Shown here piece after piece: positions 40,692-52,990 of a stretch of DNA of 64,000 nt. The notes below the pieces were generated by a model, which worked only from the letters and a program-made list of their open reading frames with translations, did not search any database and had not been told where the DNA came from. A program made the position numbers and the translations under genes. Positions within the stretch are counted from its first letter, which is position 1, and each line of letters starts with the position of its first letter. The stretch spans positions 199,796 to 263,795 of the forward strand of contig NZ_PQMB01000002.1 in assembly GCF_002918555.1 (NCBI RefSeq), in the 5' to 3' direction. Origin of the DNA: Citrobacter amalonaticus (GTDB lineage Bacteria > Pseudomonadota > Gammaproteobacteria > Enterobacterales > Enterobacteriaceae).

Positions 40692-40875
40692 AAAAACGAT
40701 CCTCATGTGCGATTATCGGTCAATCAGACACTCCGCAAGTCTTCATCTTCATCCATGTTCCGGGCGACCTGCGTAACCGAAATAACTTTTTTAAGTGGTT
40801 GAAACGAGTATACGGTATCGGACCTGCGGATGGTATTTCCTTGACCAACTAAATTGTCTCTCATTGACCTGGCGT

Positions 40876-40891
40876 TATGACCCCTCTCACA
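40876..40891 (-). promoter_or_regulatory. CRP site of the chb operon
   Basis: On the minus strand TGTGA-GAGGGG-TCATA matches the CRP pattern with one change in the right arm. It lies about 185 bases before chbB, consistent with CRP activation of chb in E. coli. Confidence 0.65.
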
Positions 40892-40899
40892 TTTCAGGC

Positions 40900-40922
40900 A
40901 AATAATTCGCGGCAATAAATAA
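40900..40922 (-). promoter_or_regulatory. candidate NagC operator of the chb operon
   Basis: AAATAATTCGCGGCAATAAAT followed by AA has the AATAA / TTATT ends and central CG features of NagC sites. NagC represses chb in E. coli when N-acetylglucosamine phosphate is absent. It is immediately next to the CRP site. Match by eye only. Confidence 0.5.
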
Positions 40923-40935
40923 GATAACCCAGGAA

Positions 40936-40966
40936 ACAAAAAACCGGCGCGATGGCCGGTTTTTTG
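40936..40966 (-). terminator. osmE terminator
   Basis: AAAACCGGC..GCCGGTTTTTT, a stem with A and T runs on both sides, about 30 bases after the osmE stop on the minus strand. It separates osmE from the chb promoter. Confidence 0.88.
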
Positions 40967-40993
40967 TACTGCTCAGGCAATATACAGGAGTGA

Positions 40994-41332
40994 CTACTTG
41001 CCCGCCTGCGGGTCGGTATCATACTCAGCGCAGGTCTGGTAGCCGGAGTTGATCACCCTGCCTGCGTCATCGAGTGCAACAAAATAGGTTTCAGCTTTAC
41101 CATCACGTTGACCCAGGATGTAGGTCTGGCAGGTGCCTCGCGCATGAATCATGCTTACTTCGGAAGACGGTTTACCTGCAATCTGCGCAACCTGAGCCCG
41201 GGTCATCCCCTTTTTAACATCTTTAACCACAGGCTGCGTAAATTGGTCTTTCGTACGATCGTAAGCCGTACACCCTGCCAGCATCGTCAATACTGCCGCT
41301 GCGCTTAAAATTCCAGCTATATTCTTGTTCAT
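40994..41332 (-). CDS. osmE: OsmE, osmotically inducible lipoprotein
   Basis: A 112-residue lipoprotein. The signal peptide ends in LAGC with lipidated Cys21. A SmpA/OmlA-type (BamE-like) domain follows, with [17 protein letters not shown] near residue 39. Osmotically and stationary-phase induced, RpoS-linked in E. coli; molecular role unknown. It is divergent from nadE. Confidence 0.94.
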   Translation of the reverse strand: MNKNIAGILSAAAVLTMLAGCTAYDRTKDQFTQPVVKDVKKGMTRAQVAQIAGKPSSEVSMIHARGTCQTYILGQRDGKAETYFVALDDAGRVINSGYQTCAEYDTDPQAGK

Positions 41333-41547
41333 TTTCCGTCCTCTTGTTTTTCAGCGTGTTAGATAAGCCTGGAACACAATATGACATTTTTCAAGCTGAC
41401 GATTAACATGTGACATATTTCATCATATTCCGAATGAGCGGGAATATGTCGTTTTAAACAGCACTTACCCTGGTGAGCCTTGTCGTTTGTGCGTCAACGC
41501 GTTAGCTTTAACACAATCTAATTTTCGTTTTTTTTGGAGGGGGTGAA

Positions 41548-42375
41548 ATGACGCTGCAACAAGAGATAATCCAGGCGCTGGGTGCAAAGCCACAGATCAA
41601 CGCAGAAGAGGAAATCCGCCGTAGCGTGGAATTTCTGAAATCCTACCTGAAGAGATATCCCTTTCTGAAGTCGCTGGTTCTGGGGATCAGCGGCGGACAG
41701 GACTCCACGCTGGCGGGAAAATTATGTCAGATGGCCATCGCTGAGCTGCGTAAAGAGACCGGCAACGACGCGCTGCAGTTTATCGCCGTCCGTCTGCCTT
41801 ACGGTGTCCAGGCCGATGAGCAAGATTGTCAGGACGCCATTGAATTTATCCAGCCTGACCGTGTGCTGACCGTCAATATTAAAGGTGCGGTACTGGCGAG
41901 CGAGCAGGCGCTCCGCGAAGCCGGTATTGAACTGAGCGATTTCATACGCGGTAATGAGAAAGCCCGCGAACGTATGAAAGCGCAGTACAGTATCGCCGGA
42001 ATGACCAGCGGCGTAGTGGTCGGCACCGATCATGCCGCGGAGGCCATCACCGGGTTCTTCACCAAATATGGCGACGGCGGCACCGACATTAATCCACTCT
42101 TTCGCCTGAACAAGCGCCAGGGTAAACAGCTGCTCGCCACCCTGGGCTGCCCGGAACATTTATATAAGAAAGCGCCGACGGCCGATCTCGAAGACGATCG
42201 TCCCTCTCTGCCGGATGAAGCGGCCCTGGGCGTTACCTACGATAACATTGATGATTATCTGGAAGGTAAAACGCTCGATGCCAGCATCGCAAAAATCATT
42301 GAGGGCTGGTACGTGAAGACAGAGCATAAGCGTCGCCCGCCGATTACCGTCTTTGACGATTTCTGGAAGAAATAA
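41548..42375 (+). CDS. nadE: NadE, ammonia-dependent NAD synthetase
   Basis: A 275-residue NAD synthetase with the ATP-pyrophosphatase loop GISGGQDST near residues 46-54. It lacks a glutaminase domain, so it uses ammonia to amidate deaminated NAD, the last step of NAD synthesis. Other motifs: GTDHAAE near 157 and TADLEDDRP near 211. GGAGGGGG precedes the ATG. Gene order osmE-nadE-cho is as in E. coli. Confidence 0.96.
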   Translation: MTLQQEIIQALGAKPQINAEEEIRRSVEFLKSYLKRYPFLKSLVLGISGGQDSTLAGKLCQMAIAELRKETGNDALQFIAVRLPYGVQADEQDCQDAIEFIQPDRVLTVNIKGAVLASEQALREAGIELSDFIRGNEKARERMKAQYSIAGMTSGVVVGTDHAAEAITGFFTKYGDGGTDINPLFRLNKRQGKQLLATLGCPEHLYKKAPTADLEDDRPSLPDEAALGVTYDNIDDYLEGKTLDASIAKIIEGWYVKTEHKRRPPITVFDDFWKK

Positions 42376-42390
42376 ACTACGCTATTCCAG

Positions 42391-42440
42391 TGCCCGGCGT
42401 GCTATCCCTGCCGGGCAGCATCCTTTCCCGCCTCTTTTTT
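42391..42440 (+). terminator. possible nadE terminator
   Basis: TGCCCGG / CCGGGCA stem 15 bases after nadE; a TTTTTT run only follows about 18 bases later, so termination efficiency is uncertain. Confidence 0.4.
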
Positions 42441-42459
42441 AATCACCGCCCGGCTGCTA

Positions 42460-42479
42460 TACTGGATGTATAACCAGCA
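42460..42479 (+). promoter_or_regulatory. LexA box of cho
   Basis: TACTGGATGTATAACCAGCA keeps the LexA dyad (CTGG-N8-CCAG, where CTGT-N8-ACAG is ideal) and overlaps the -10-like TATACT. It is 14 bases before the cho start. cho is SOS-induced in E. coli. Confidence 0.75.
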
Positions 42480-42492
42480 CCAGGAGCACACA

Positions 42493-43380
42493 GTGGTACG
42501 GCGTCAATCAGCCCCTCGTCCAGAATTCGAAGCAGCAGCAATTTATGAATATCCCGAACATTTGCGCCCGTATATTGACGCACTTCCCACGGAGCCAGGC
42601 GTTTATCTGTTCCACAGTGAAAGCGACACCCTGCCGCTCTACATCGGGAAAAGCATTAACATCCGTAGCCGGGTGCTTTCTCATCTGCGCATGGTCGACG
42701 AAGCGGCCTTGCTTCGTCAATCCCGACGCATCAGTTGGATCTGTACAGCAGGCGAAATCGGCGCGTTGTTGCTGGAAGCCCGACTCATCAAAGAGCAACA
42801 GCCGCTGTTCAATAAGCGCTTGCGACGCAATCGTCAACTCTGCGCATTACAGCTGACCGGTCAGAAAGTTGATGTCGTCCACGCCCGCGATGTGGATTTC
42901 TCCCGCGAGCCAAACCTGTTCGGCCTGTTTGCTAACCGTCGCGCCGCATTACAGGCATTGCAGGCGATCGCCGATGAACAGAAGCTTTGCTATGGTCTGC
43001 TGGGTCTGGAGCCGCTCAGCCGTGGACGCGCGTGTTTTCGCTCTGCGCTGAAACGCTGCGCAGGGGCCTGTTGCGGTAAAGAGACGCCTGAAGAACACCA
43101 GTCGCGGCTACTGGAGGCGCTGGAACGTCTGAGAGTGGTATGCTGGCCGTGGAAAAATGCGATCGCCCTGAAAGAAAGCCGCGCAGCAATGACCCGGTAT
43201 CACATTATCAATAACTGGCTGTGGCTGGGCGCGGTTTCTTCACTTGCGGACGCGGTTACGCTGGCGCGCACACCCGCCGGTTTTGATCACGATGGTTACA
43301 AAATTCTGTGCAAACCCATTATCTCTGGTCAGCATGAAATCATTGAACTGACGCCGGAGAGTGTCCGGAAAGCCAGGTAA
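42493..43380 (+). CDS. cho: Cho, excinuclease (UvrC homologue)
   Basis: A 295-residue GIY-YIG nuclease: [19 protein letters not shown] near residues 37-55 and [20 protein letters not shown] near 88-107. It is homologous to the N-terminal half of UvrC and makes the 3' incision in nucleotide excision repair of bulky lesions with UvrAB. A Cys-rich patch ([10 protein letters not shown]) lies near residue 197. The start is a GTG with CAGGAGC; an in-frame ATG at 42466 lies in the LexA box. Its 3' end overlaps ves by 41 bases. Confidence 0.94.
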   Translation: MVRRQSAPRPEFEAAAIYEYPEHLRPYIDALPTEPGVYLFHSESDTLPLYIGKSINIRSRVLSHLRMVDEAALLRQSRRISWICTAGEIGALLLEARLIKEQQPLFNKRLRRNRQLCALQLTGQKVDVVHARDVDFSREPNLFGLFANRRAALQALQAIADEQKLCYGLLGLEPLSRGRACFRSALKRCAGACCGKETPEEHQSRLLEALERLRVVCWPWKNAIALKESRAAMTRYHIINNWLWLGAVSSLADAVTLARTPAGFDHDGYKILCKPIISGQHEIIELTPESVRKAR

Positions 43381-43915
43381 TCTCGCTGAACAACAGCCTG
43401 CCTTCTGATTTTAACAGCCGTAACGTATGTTTGCCGTCAGACCAGCAGGCCCCCTGATCGGTCGTCAGGAGCTTATCGCCCAGCTGCCATGCACCGCTTA
43501 TCACAAAGACCACCCCGCCGCGCGAACCAAACGTGGTAAACGTTCGTTCGGCAACCCTGACGTTTGCCCGACAATATTCCCGCCGGGTCATGATGTTGAA
43601 ATCCATCGACATCAACCCTTCCGTCAGCTTTGCTTTTACCACGTCATCCCCGGCAAAAGTAAACGGCTGGTGTCGTTTTAAGACGTGGGTGAATGTATTT
43701 GCACTTTCCAGCGTCACTTCCCCTCCTTCCAGCAGGGTAATGACACGCTCAACGCCCGGGAAAAGAGAAAACTCGCCGTTCCCGGCGATAGAAGCAATAC
43801 TGGCACGCCAGTGAAAATCCCGCGTCGCCGGAGGAAAGCAGCAAATCTCGCGCGTCTCCCCCGCCCCATTGCGCCAGAGGCTCACCGGCATTTTGCGGAT
43901 ATCAAAGTACTCCAT
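43340..43915 (-). CDS. ves: Ves, HutD-family cupin protein
   Basis: A 191-residue cupin-fold protein of the HutD/Ves family ([46 protein letters not shown]). Ves is known as a cold- and stress-associated protein; catalytic role unknown. The second of two adjacent ATGs is chosen for spacing from GGGAGGG. Its last 41 bases overlap the cho 3' end on the other strand. Confidence 0.9.
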   Translation of the reverse strand: MEYFDIRKMPVSLWRNGAGETREICCFPPATRDFHWRASIASIAGNGEFSLFPGVERVITLLEGGEVTLESANTFTHVLKRHQPFTFAGDDVVKAKLTEGLMSMDFNIMTRREYCRANVRVAERTFTTFGSRGGVVFVISGAWQLGDKLLTTDQGACWSDGKHTLRLLKSEGRLLFSEITWLSGHSPASVQ

Positions 43916-44001
43916 CATCCCTCCCAGGAAACACCATTTGGCATAACATTGCACACGGTGGTTATCGGCAGGCGTGAAGATTTACATGAGTCCTTTAGCA
44001 A

Positions 44002-44059
44002 GAAAAAACCGCCGATCCTGTCCATCCCGTTAAAACGTGTAATGGACAAGACCGGCGGT
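44002..44059 (-). terminator. spy terminator
   Basis: An 18-base imperfect stem (ACCGCCGATCCTGTCCAT against ATGGACAAGACCGGCGGT) with a 16-base loop. On the minus strand it is followed by six U residues. It lies about 90 bases after the spy stop. Confidence 0.78.
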
Positions 44060-44072
44060 CTTCGATTTCATC

Positions 44073-44134
44073 TAAACTCGTCATACTTCAAGTTGCTGGT
44101 GCGTTGCCGCGTGACTCGAATTCTTTAGAGTTTA
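44073..44134 (+). repeat. truncated ERIC element, copy 5
   Basis: Only the two ends remain: CTCGTCATACTTCAAGTTGC at the left and GTGACTCGAATTCTTTAGAG at the right, joined through TGGTGCGTTGCCGC. The central core is deleted, leaving about 60 of 127 bases. It is directly downstream of spy. Confidence 0.75.
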
Positions 44135-44146
44135 CAGTCCGAAAAA

Positions 44147-44632
44147 TTATTCGGCTGGTGCGGCCATTTTACCTTCTGCGCGCGGACGTTCTGTCAGACG
44201 CTTCTCAAAATTGGCATTAAACTGTTTTTTCTGTTCCGGCGTCAGAATGTTGTAGATCTTGTTCTGAGTTTCCATGTGAGCCAGCATATTGGCTTTACGC
44301 TGCTCTTCCATTTTCGCAATCTGCGCTTCTGCTTTCGCTTTGTCGAAGCTGTCGCTGGCAATGATATCGTGCATTGCGCGGCGTTCTTCCAGCGGTGGAC
44401 GTTTCATCTGGTCGCGCTGGCCTTTCATGATGTCACGGATCTGCTGTTTCTGCGCATCGGTCAGGTTCAGGTCTTTAAACATCATATCGTGATGCGGGCC
44501 TGGCTTACCTTTGTGGTGCATCATCGGCTTCGCGTCTGCAGGTGCTGCGCTGGAAGTGTCAGCAGCGTGCGCCAGGTTTGCAGCGCCCAGCGCCAGCCCA
44601 GAAGCAACAAACAGTGCAGTTAATTTACGCAT
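44147..44632 (-). CDS. spy: Spy, periplasmic ATP-independent chaperone
   Basis: A 161-residue exported protein with a 23-residue signal peptide (cleaved after AHA). The mature part is helical and rich in Gln, Lys and Met, with two LTXXQ motifs (LTDAQKQQ near residue 57; LTPEQKKQ near 131). Spy forms cradle dimers that prevent aggregation of periplasmic proteins. It is induced by CpxR and BaeR; a CpxR-like site lies about 125 bases upstream. Confidence 0.95.
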   Translation of the reverse strand: MRKLTALFVASGLALGAANLAHAADTSSAAPADAKPMMHHKGKPGPHHDMMFKDLNLTDAQKQQIRDIMKGQRDQMKRPPLEERRAMHDIIASDSFDKAKAEAQIAKMEEQRKANMLAHMETQNKIYNILTPEQKKQFNANFEKRLTERPRAEGKMAAPAE

Positions 44633-44753
44633 AATCTTTATCCTTCCTTTCAGTTATTTATTTTAACGGCTCTCGTCTCGCTTACTTTGAGACATCATAC
44701 CGTGTTGACGAGATTAACTTTACCGGCTTAATCGTCAATTATTCAGAGCAATG

Positions 44754-44768
44754 GTAAAACAATGAAAG
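44754..44768. promoter_or_regulatory. candidate CpxR box of spy
   Basis: GTAAA-ACAAT-GAAAG follows the CpxR pattern GTAAA-N5-GTAAA with two changes in the second half. It is upstream of spy, the strongest known Cpx target. Match by eye. Confidence 0.45.
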
Positions 44769-44900
44769 TGTAAAAAACATTTTCCCATCAATTATGAAGA
44801 AAAAAAGAATACTTAGAGGAGAGTTGCAGGAAAGTTTTTCAACAGACTGAATTTGCAGAGAATATGAAGAACTATACCTGAACGATATTTATAAATATAC

Positions 44901-44946
44901 TCTAAATAATTCGCGTGGCGGGAAGACGCCACGCGAATTATTTAGA
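44901..44946. repeat. 20-bp perfect inverted repeat made from ERIC ends
   Basis: TCTAAATAATTCGCGTGGCG and its exact reverse complement flank a six-base loop GGAAGA. Each outer arm is the right terminus of ERIC (AATTATTTAGA), so the structure is two ERIC ends in inverted orientation with nothing else. It lies between the spy promoter and the ast operon terminator. On either strand no U-tract follows directly. Confidence 0.8.
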
Positions 44947-44967
44947 ATCTGTACCTTTTCGCACGTC

Positions 44968-44999
44968 AAAAATAAAAACCGCAGAGCTGAGTCTGCGGG
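44968..44999 (-). terminator. ast operon terminator
   Basis: CCGCAGA / TCTGCGG with a six-base loop, followed on the minus strand by TTTTTATTTTTG. It begins ten bases after the astE stop and ends the astCADBE transcript. Confidence 0.88.
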
Positions 45000-45008
45000 A
45001 CAGATAAT

Positions 45009-45977
45009 TTACGCGAGCTTCTCCAGCATCAAACCGGCGCGCAGACCAATCGCCACGTCGGGATTGGGAAACAGAACATATTCAACGTCATGAGTGGCGA
45101 CAAAACGCTCGTCGCCATCCTCCGCCAGCAACGTCCCCGCCTTAAAAGGGGTAAAATTCAGCGTCTGCTTGCCCATATGCAACACAAACGCGTCGCTGCG
45201 CCGCGTGATTTGCGAGGCAACGCGATAGCGAGCCACGGTGGTCTGCGCCGGGCGGTTCACGTCGCCACTCAGCAACGCCTGCAGCGCCTTTGCTGTGGGT
45301 GCAAACTGATGGAGATCGTTTTGCCCAAAGGGAAGCGCCTTTCCCAGCTCCAGCGTGCAGGCAAGCGCTCCGAAATGTTCAGCGCTAAAATGGGTGAAGG
45401 TTCCGCCAGGCGTCTGGTGAAAAACGAGCGCTTCAAGTCCTGCGCCCCCCAGCCATTCAAGGAAAGCCTCATCCCAGGGAATCGGACGCTGCGGCAGCAC
45501 GCCGAAGCGCAGATGATATGAATCACGAATCGCAGTGTGCAGATCCAGATGCCAGCGCCGCGATTCCTGGCCTCGCGAATAAAAGTCCCCGACAACCTGT
45601 TCAAGCTCTCTGGCTCGCCTCGTCTCGTCACTTTCGGGAAACGTCTGCCAGCGCCCGCCAAACATCCGGTTCATATCACTGTGAAGATAGCGTCTGTCTG
45701 CGGCCAGCGCCGCCGGATTGCCGAGGATCACCAGCAGCCGCCAGCGCAGCGGGATCGTTGCGTCGAATATCTTCGTGAGCAGCGTATCCACCATCTCTAC
45801 CGGCGCGGTTTCATTGCCATGAATGCCGGCAGAAAGCACTATCGCCCCTTTAACCGGTCCCTCAGGAATAAGCTCGAGCAGTCCGTTGCCCCGCCAGCGC
45901 CAGTCGAAGCCGTTCGCTTTGCCCTTGTTCACACAGGGGAAGCCCCCGGCTAACGTCAGTGCCAGAAAGTTATCCAT
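45009..45977 (-). CDS. astE: AstE, succinylglutamate desuccinylase
   Basis: A 322-residue zinc carboxypeptidase-like (M14) enzyme of the AstE/AspA family. Zinc ligands are in [12 protein letters not shown] near residues 51-62 and HLDLHTAIR near 144. It releases glutamate and succinate, the final step of the AST pathway. The ATG overlaps the astB stop as TAATG; another in-frame ATG two codons upstream is possible. GAAGGGGG lies just before. Confidence 0.95.
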   Translation of the reverse strand: MDNFLALTLAGGFPCVNKGKANGFDWRWRGNGLLELIPEGPVKGAIVLSAGIHGNETAPVEMVDTLLTKIFDATIPLRWRLLVILGNPAALAADRRYLHSDMNRMFGGRWQTFPESDETRRARELEQVVGDFYSRGQESRRWHLDLHTAIRDSYHLRFGVLPQRPIPWDEAFLEWLGGAGLEALVFHQTPGGTFTHFSAEHFGALACTLELGKALPFGQNDLHQFAPTAKALQALLSGDVNRPAQTTVARYRVASQITRRSDAFVLHMGKQTLNFTPFKAGTLLAEDGDERFVATHDVEYVLFPNPDVAIGLRAGLMLEKLA

Positions 45978-47314
45978 TAACATCCCCCTTCCTGCTGGAA
46001 CGGATAGACCGACCCGAGATCAAGCAACTGGGTTAACGTATCAAGCGCCTCGCGCCCTTCACGTAATAATTGCGGGTCAGCGAGATCGGCAACGGTAAGC
46101 CGATCGCGATAATAACGATCAACCCACTTATTCAGCGTATTAAACAGCAAGTCATCCATTATCACCGCCGGATTTACCGCCAGTAACTCTTCCGGCGTGA
46201 GCACCACCCGCAGTCGCAGGCAGGCTGGTCCGCCACCATTAGACATACTTTCCCGCAGGTCGAACACCTGCATCTCACTTAGCGGATTATCCTCCGCCAG
46301 CAGAGCGTTCAGATAACGCCAGACTCCGGCATGTTCCCGACACTCCTGGGGCAGCACCAGCATCATGGAACCGTCATCACGGCTTAACAGCTGGCTGTTA
46401 AACAGATAGGTTGATACCGCATCCGGCACCGAAACCGCGGTGGTCGGCACCTCCAGAGCCATGAACCCAGGAACACACTTACGTAATTGCTCAAGAAGCA
46501 CATCCTGGCGGGCAAAGGCTTGCTGATGGCAAAACAGCACCTGACGATTCGCCACCGCGATCACATCGTTGTGAAACACGCCGAGATCGATAACCTCCGG
46601 GTTCTGCTGCGCAAATATCAGCTGATGTGAATTCACCTGGTTCAGCCGCGCCACCGCTTCGCTGGCCTCCCGGCTTTGTCTTGCCGGGTAGCGCATCGGG
46701 CGCGTATTCCCGCCCTCCTCACGCCCGTAGACAAAAAGCTGCATCCCCGGTTCGCCATAATCACCCCCTAACCGGTTATGGTTAGCGGCCCCCTCATCAC
46801 CCAGCAGCGCCACCTGCGGCAGCGCGCCATGAACAGAGAAAGTGTGTTCATCGCGGAAAATCGCCCGCAGGAGCGCCTCTGTGGTCGGCGCCTCCAGCGA
46901 ACGATGAAATTTATTATTCAGATTTGCAACGGTCAGATGCACTTTGCCATCCAGCGCATCGGCTGAGGGACACACCGTTGCCGCGTTGGCGACCCACATC
47001 GGCGAAGCGGAGCTGACGCTGGAGAGCCAGTGTGGCGACTGACGCGCCACTTTTTCGATAACCTGCTCATCGCTACCGCTAAATCCCAGCTGGCGCAGAA
47101 CCGGAATAAATGGCCGTTCATGGGGCGGGATCACGGCCTGCGGAAATCCGGCGTCAGCCAGCGATTTCATCTTCAGTAACCCCTGCTTTGCCGCCAGTCG
47201 CGGATTCGACAGCTGAAAGCGGTGGCGAGTTGACGCCTCATTCCCAAACGACAGCCCCGCATAGTGGTGGGTCAGCCCCACCAGCCCGTCGAAATTAACC
47301 TCGCGCGCTTTCAT
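45977..47314 (-). CDS. astB: AstB, N-succinylarginine dihydrolase
   Basis: A 445-residue enzyme of the amidinotransferase-like fold that converts succinylarginine to succinylornithine, CO2 and two ammonia. Conserved stretches: [19 protein letters not shown] near residue 7, VHSALPQ-like [21 protein letters not shown] (split here around residue 160) and [14 protein letters not shown] near 360 with the catalytic Cys in GGGPACLR. The ATG overlaps the astD stop by four bases. Confidence 0.95.
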   Translation of the reverse strand: MKAREVNFDGLVGLTHHYAGLSFGNEASTRHRFQLSNPRLAAKQGLLKMKSLADAGFPQAVIPPHERPFIPVLRQLGFSGSDEQVIEKVARQSPHWLSSVSSASPMWVANAATVCPSADALDGKVHLTVANLNNKFHRSLEAPTTEALLRAIFRDEHTFSVHGALPQVALLGDEGAANHNRLGGDYGEPGMQLFVYGREEGGNTRPMRYPARQSREASEAVARLNQVNSHQLIFAQQNPEVIDLGVFHNDVIAVANRQVLFCHQQAFARQDVLLEQLRKCVPGFMALEVPTTAVSVPDAVSTYLFNSQLLSRDDGSMMLVLPQECREHAGVWRYLNALLAEDNPLSEMQVFDLRESMSNGGGPACLRLRVVLTPEELLAVNPAVIMDDLLFNTLNKWVDRYYRDRLTVADLADPQLLREGREALDTLTQLLDLGSVYPFQQEGGC

Positions 47315-48785
47315 ACCCTGTCCTCACGAGAAAAGTCGAGGCCAGGACTCAGGTTATCCGGCAGGGTTAATGCCGGAGATTCCAGACTCGCCATTGGCCA
47401 TGCGCAATAATCAGCGGCATACCACGCGCTGGCGCGATGGTTTCCGGACGCGCCCACGCCGCCAAACGGCGCGGTACTGGCAGCACCGGTGAGCGGTTTG
47501 TTCCAGTTCACAATCCCCGCACGCGCCTCCAGCAACAGCTGGTCAAACTGTTCACGCTTTGGTGAAACCAGCCCACACGACAGACCAAAACGGGTGTTAT
47601 TCGCCATCGCGATGGCCTCATCAAAACTGTCGTAGCGCCAGACCCTGAGCAGCGGGCCAAACACCTCTTCATCGGGCACGCCTTCGATACCTGTCATCTC
47701 AATGATGCCCGGCGACAGCAGCGAGGTTCCCTCCTGTAACAGACGCGGCACAAGCAGGGTCCGTCCTCCTGACAATTCCAGATGACGCCAGGCGTCATGC
47801 ACGTGACGGGCCGCATGTTCTGAAATCAGCCCTCCTGTAAACGGCTGTGGTTCGTCGTCCCAGCGGCCAGGCTGCAACCGCTGGCTGACATTAACCAGCC
47901 GCGCAAGAAACGCATCGCCCTGGGCGCCTCTTTTCACCAGCAGACGGCGCGCGCAGGTGCAGCGCTGACCGGCGGTGACAAACGCTGACTGAATGGTCAG
48001 GTGCACCGCGGCATCAATATCCAGCGGATCTTCAATAATCAGCGGATTGTTGCCGCCCATCTCCAGTGCGAGTATTTTTTCTGGCTGACCGGAAAGCTGG
48101 CGATGTATCTGATACCCGGTATTCGCGCTGCCGGTAAAGAGCAGCCCGTCGAGTGACTCCTGCGCGCTGAGCGACTGTCCCGTTTCACGCCCCCCCTGTA
48201 CCAGATTGAGCACCCCCGGCGGTAATCCGGCCTGTTCCCAAAGCTTCATTACAGCTTCGCCCGTCCAGGGCGTCAGTTCACTGGGTTTAAAAATTAGCGT
48301 GTTCCCCGCCAGCAAGGCCGGAACAATGTGCCCGTTCGGCAGGTGGCCTGGGAAGTTGTACGGGCCAAAAACCGCCAGTACGCCGTGGGGACGATGACGC
48401 AACGTGGCCGCGCCGTCAGGGAGTTCACTCTGCTGCTCACCGGTACGGGCGTGGTATGCTTTAACCGAAATCGCAATTTTATTGATCATGGCAGCGATTT
48501 CGGTTGCAGCCTCCCAGCGCGGCTTGCCGGTTTCACGGGCAACGATCGCGGTCAGTTCTGCTTTGTTCTCCCCCAGCAGTCCGGCAAACTTTTCAGCTAT
48601 TGCCTGACGCTCGCTAAAAGGCCGTCTGGCCCAGTTCGCAAAAGCGGCACGTGCCGCCTGACAGGCCAGCGCAACCTGAGCGGCATCGGCATCATTACCC
48701 TGCCAGAGAACCTCCCCGCTGACCGGGTTGGTTTTAATCCGCCGCTCGCCCGAGCCGGTTATCCAGTCACCGTTTATCCATAGCG

Positions 48786-48789
<4 letters not shown>
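47311..48789 (-). CDS. astD: AstD, succinylglutamic semialdehyde dehydrogenase
   Basis: A 492-residue NAD-dependent aldehyde dehydrogenase. Motifs are [13 protein letters not shown] near residue 143 (cofactor/substrate), the catalytic Glu in [10 protein letters not shown] near 251, and the catalytic Cys in [10 protein letters not shown] near 284. It oxidises N-succinylglutamate 5-semialdehyde to succinylglutamate, step 4 of the AST pathway. It overlaps astA and astB by four bases each. Confidence 0.96.
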
Positions 48790-51088
<2,299 letters not shown>

Positions 51089-51123
51089 TTAATAAACAGT
51101 AAATATCACGCTGTAAATGTAGA

Positions 51124-51140
51124 TTGCAGGGTTCGTGCCA
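51124..51140 (-). promoter_or_regulatory. sigma-54 promoter of astCADBE
   Basis: On the minus strand TGGCAC-GAACC-CTGCA fits the -24/-12 consensus (TGGCAC-N5-TTGCA) with one change. It lies about 73-88 bases before astC. The operon is NtrC- and sigma-54-dependent under nitrogen limitation in E. coli. Confidence 0.85.
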
Positions 51141-51203
51141 GCCAGGGGAAAAAATGCATAAACGGCAGTGGGTAACGAAAAATCAAGGTGTTAAAACCCA
51201 GCG

Positions 51204-51235
51204 ATATTCACTGTCAGTGCATAAAAAGTGAATAT
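51204..51235. promoter_or_regulatory. inverted repeat, candidate ArgR/NtrC region of ast
   Basis: ATATTCACT at 51204-51212 and its exact reverse complement AGTGAATAT at 51227-51235 flank a 14-base spacer. The TGAATA/TATTCA half sites resemble ArgR boxes, whose binding upstream of astC is known in E. coli. The repeat sits about 65-95 bases upstream of the sigma-54 element. Confidence 0.5.
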
Positions 51236-51497
51236 TTTCGCAGGCAAGGTGAGGAAATAGAGAAAAATTCGCAATATTATTCATTCGCCAAATATAATTC
51301 TGGAAATGTGATCGTCTGCGAAATTTATAAGAAATAACGGCACCATTGTGGCGCAACCAGCCCTGCAACAGAGCAAATTTTGCACCATCGTTAACGCCTT
51401 TGGTAAACATTGCTGGAATCAGGCGAGGAATGGCAGTCACCTGACGGAATTTCTGCTACCATCCTTGCACTATTCACCTTGCAAAGTGACAGCGACT

Positions 51498-52304
51498 ATG
51501 AAATTTGTCTCTTTTAATATCAACGGCCTGCGTGCCAGACCACATCAACTTGAAGCCATCGTCGATAAACATCAGCCGGACGTGATTGGGCTGCAGGAGA
51601 CAAAAGTTCACGACGACATGTTTCCTCTCGAAGAGGTCGCGAAGCTCGGCTATAACGTCTTCTACCACGGGCAGAAAGGCCATTACGGGGTGGCGTTGCT
51701 CACCAAAGAGACGCCCGTTGCCGTACGTCGTGGTTTCCCAAACGACGATGAAGAAGCGCAGCGCCGAATCATCATGGCCGAAATCCCTTCACCGCTGGGC
51801 AATGTTACCGTTATCAACGGCTATTTCCCGCAGGGTGAAAGCCGCGACCATCCGCTGAAATTTCCGGCTAAAGAGCAGTTTTATCAGAACTTACAAAACT
51901 ATCTGACCACTGAATTGAAGCGGGAAAACCCGGTGCTGATCATGGGGGATATGAATATCAGCCCGACCGATCTGGATATCGGCATTGGCGAAGAGAACCG
52001 TAAGCGCTGGCTGCGCACCGGGAAATGTTCATTCCTGCCCGAAGAGCGCGAATGGATGGAAAGGCTGATGAGCTGGGGGCTGGTCGATACCTTCCGCCAT
52101 GCGCATCCTGATACGGTCGATCAATTTTCATGGTTTGACTATCGCTCGAAGGGCTTCGACGATAACCGCGGCCTGCGTATCGACCTGCTGCTGGCAAGCA
52201 ACCCGCTGGCCGAACGCTGTGAAGAAACCGGTATTGACTATGAAATCCGCAGCATGGAAAAGCCGTCTGACCATGCGCCAGTCTGGGCGAAGTTCAGGGT
52301 ATAA
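51498..52304 (+). CDS. xthA: XthA, exonuclease III
   Basis: A 268-residue AP endonuclease / 3'-5' exonuclease of base-excision repair. Motifs: [12 protein letters not shown] near residue 7, the metal-binding Glu34 in LQETK, catalytic Asp in [13 protein letters not shown] near 151-163, and SDHAPVW near 257 with the active-site His. The start is at MKFVSFN; a frame extending upstream to 51348 adds 50 residues not found in the family. Divergent from the ast operon. Confidence 0.96.
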   Translation: MKFVSFNINGLRARPHQLEAIVDKHQPDVIGLQETKVHDDMFPLEEVAKLGYNVFYHGQKGHYGVALLTKETPVAVRRGFPNDDEEAQRRIIMAEIPSPLGNVTVINGYFPQGESRDHPLKFPAKEQFYQNLQNYLTTELKRENPVLIMGDMNISPTDLDIGIGEENRKRWLRTGKCSFLPEEREWMERLMSWGLVDTFRHAHPDTVDQFSWFDYRSKGFDDNRGLRIDLLLASNPLAERCEETGIDYEIRSMEKPSDHAPVWAKFRV

Positions 52305-52313
52305 CTGACGCCG

Positions 52314-52988
52314 GTGAACGCGAAGAAAATCCTGCTTTCCGTCCTGTTGATCCTGTTTGTTGCCGGGGTGGTATGGGCTATGCCTCCCGGTTTTCTCGCT
52401 CTTGAAACCCTGAGGCGCTATCACGCGACGATGGCACAGTGGCAACAGCACTCCCCGGTTGTCAGCGCGGTGGTCTATTTTTGTGTCTACACGCTGGTAG
52501 CGTCGCTGTCGATTCCAGGGGCGGCACTGCTCACCCTGCTCGGCGGCGCTCTGTTTGGCCTCTGGCAAGGCATCCTGCTCGTCTCATTTGCCTCCACGTT
52601 CGGGGCGACGCTGGCGATGCTGGCCAGCCGTTATCTGCTCCGCGACTGGGTTTCCCGGCGTTTTGCCCGCCAGATGGCGACCGTTGATCGGGGAATGGCC
52701 CGTGACGGTGCCTTTTATCTGTTTGCGCTGCGCTTAATGCCGCTGTTTCCCTTTGTTATCGTTAACCTGCTGGCAGGATTAACATCTGTCAGCACACGAC
52801 GCTACTGGTGGGTCAGCCAGGCGGGAATGTTTCCGGCAACGGTGATTTATCTTAACGCCGGACGCCAGCTCAGCCAGCTGACATCAATGCGCGATATTAT
52901 TTCGCCCGCTATGCTGGCGGCTTTCGCCCTATTGGGGCTATTACCGCTGGCCTCGCGCTGGTGGTTTAAGCGATTCTTTCGGGAGTAA
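52314..52988 (+). CDS. TVP38/TMEM64 (VTT) family inner-membrane protein, YdjX/YdjZ-like
   Basis: A 224-residue polytopic protein with the VTT/DedA-like domain: a first segment at residues 5-24, then SLSIPGAALLTLLGGALFG near 65-83, followed by LLVSFASTFGATLAML and FPFVIVNLLAGL. The family may act in lipid scrambling or transport. E. coli has ydjX and ydjZ in this place with ydjY between; here a single gene follows xthA by nine bases, so I do not choose between symbols. Start is GTG with a weak ribosome binding site; coupling to xthA is likely. Confidence 0.85.
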   Translation: MNAKKILLSVLLILFVAGVVWAMPPGFLALETLRRYHATMAQWQQHSPVVSAVVYFCVYTLVASLSIPGAALLTLLGGALFGLWQGILLVSFASTFGATLAMLASRYLLRDWVSRRFARQMATVDRGMARDGAFYLFALRLMPLFPFVIVNLLAGLTSVSTRRYWWVSQAGMFPATVIYLNAGRQLSQLTSMRDIISPAMLAAFALLGLLPLASRWWFKRFFRE

Positions 52989-52990
52989 TT

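Noticed and set aside
51183..51440. 85-codon minus-strand frame in the ast-xthA gap
   Set aside because: Runs through the regulatory region and into the xthA leader; no ribosome binding site, no recognisable features.
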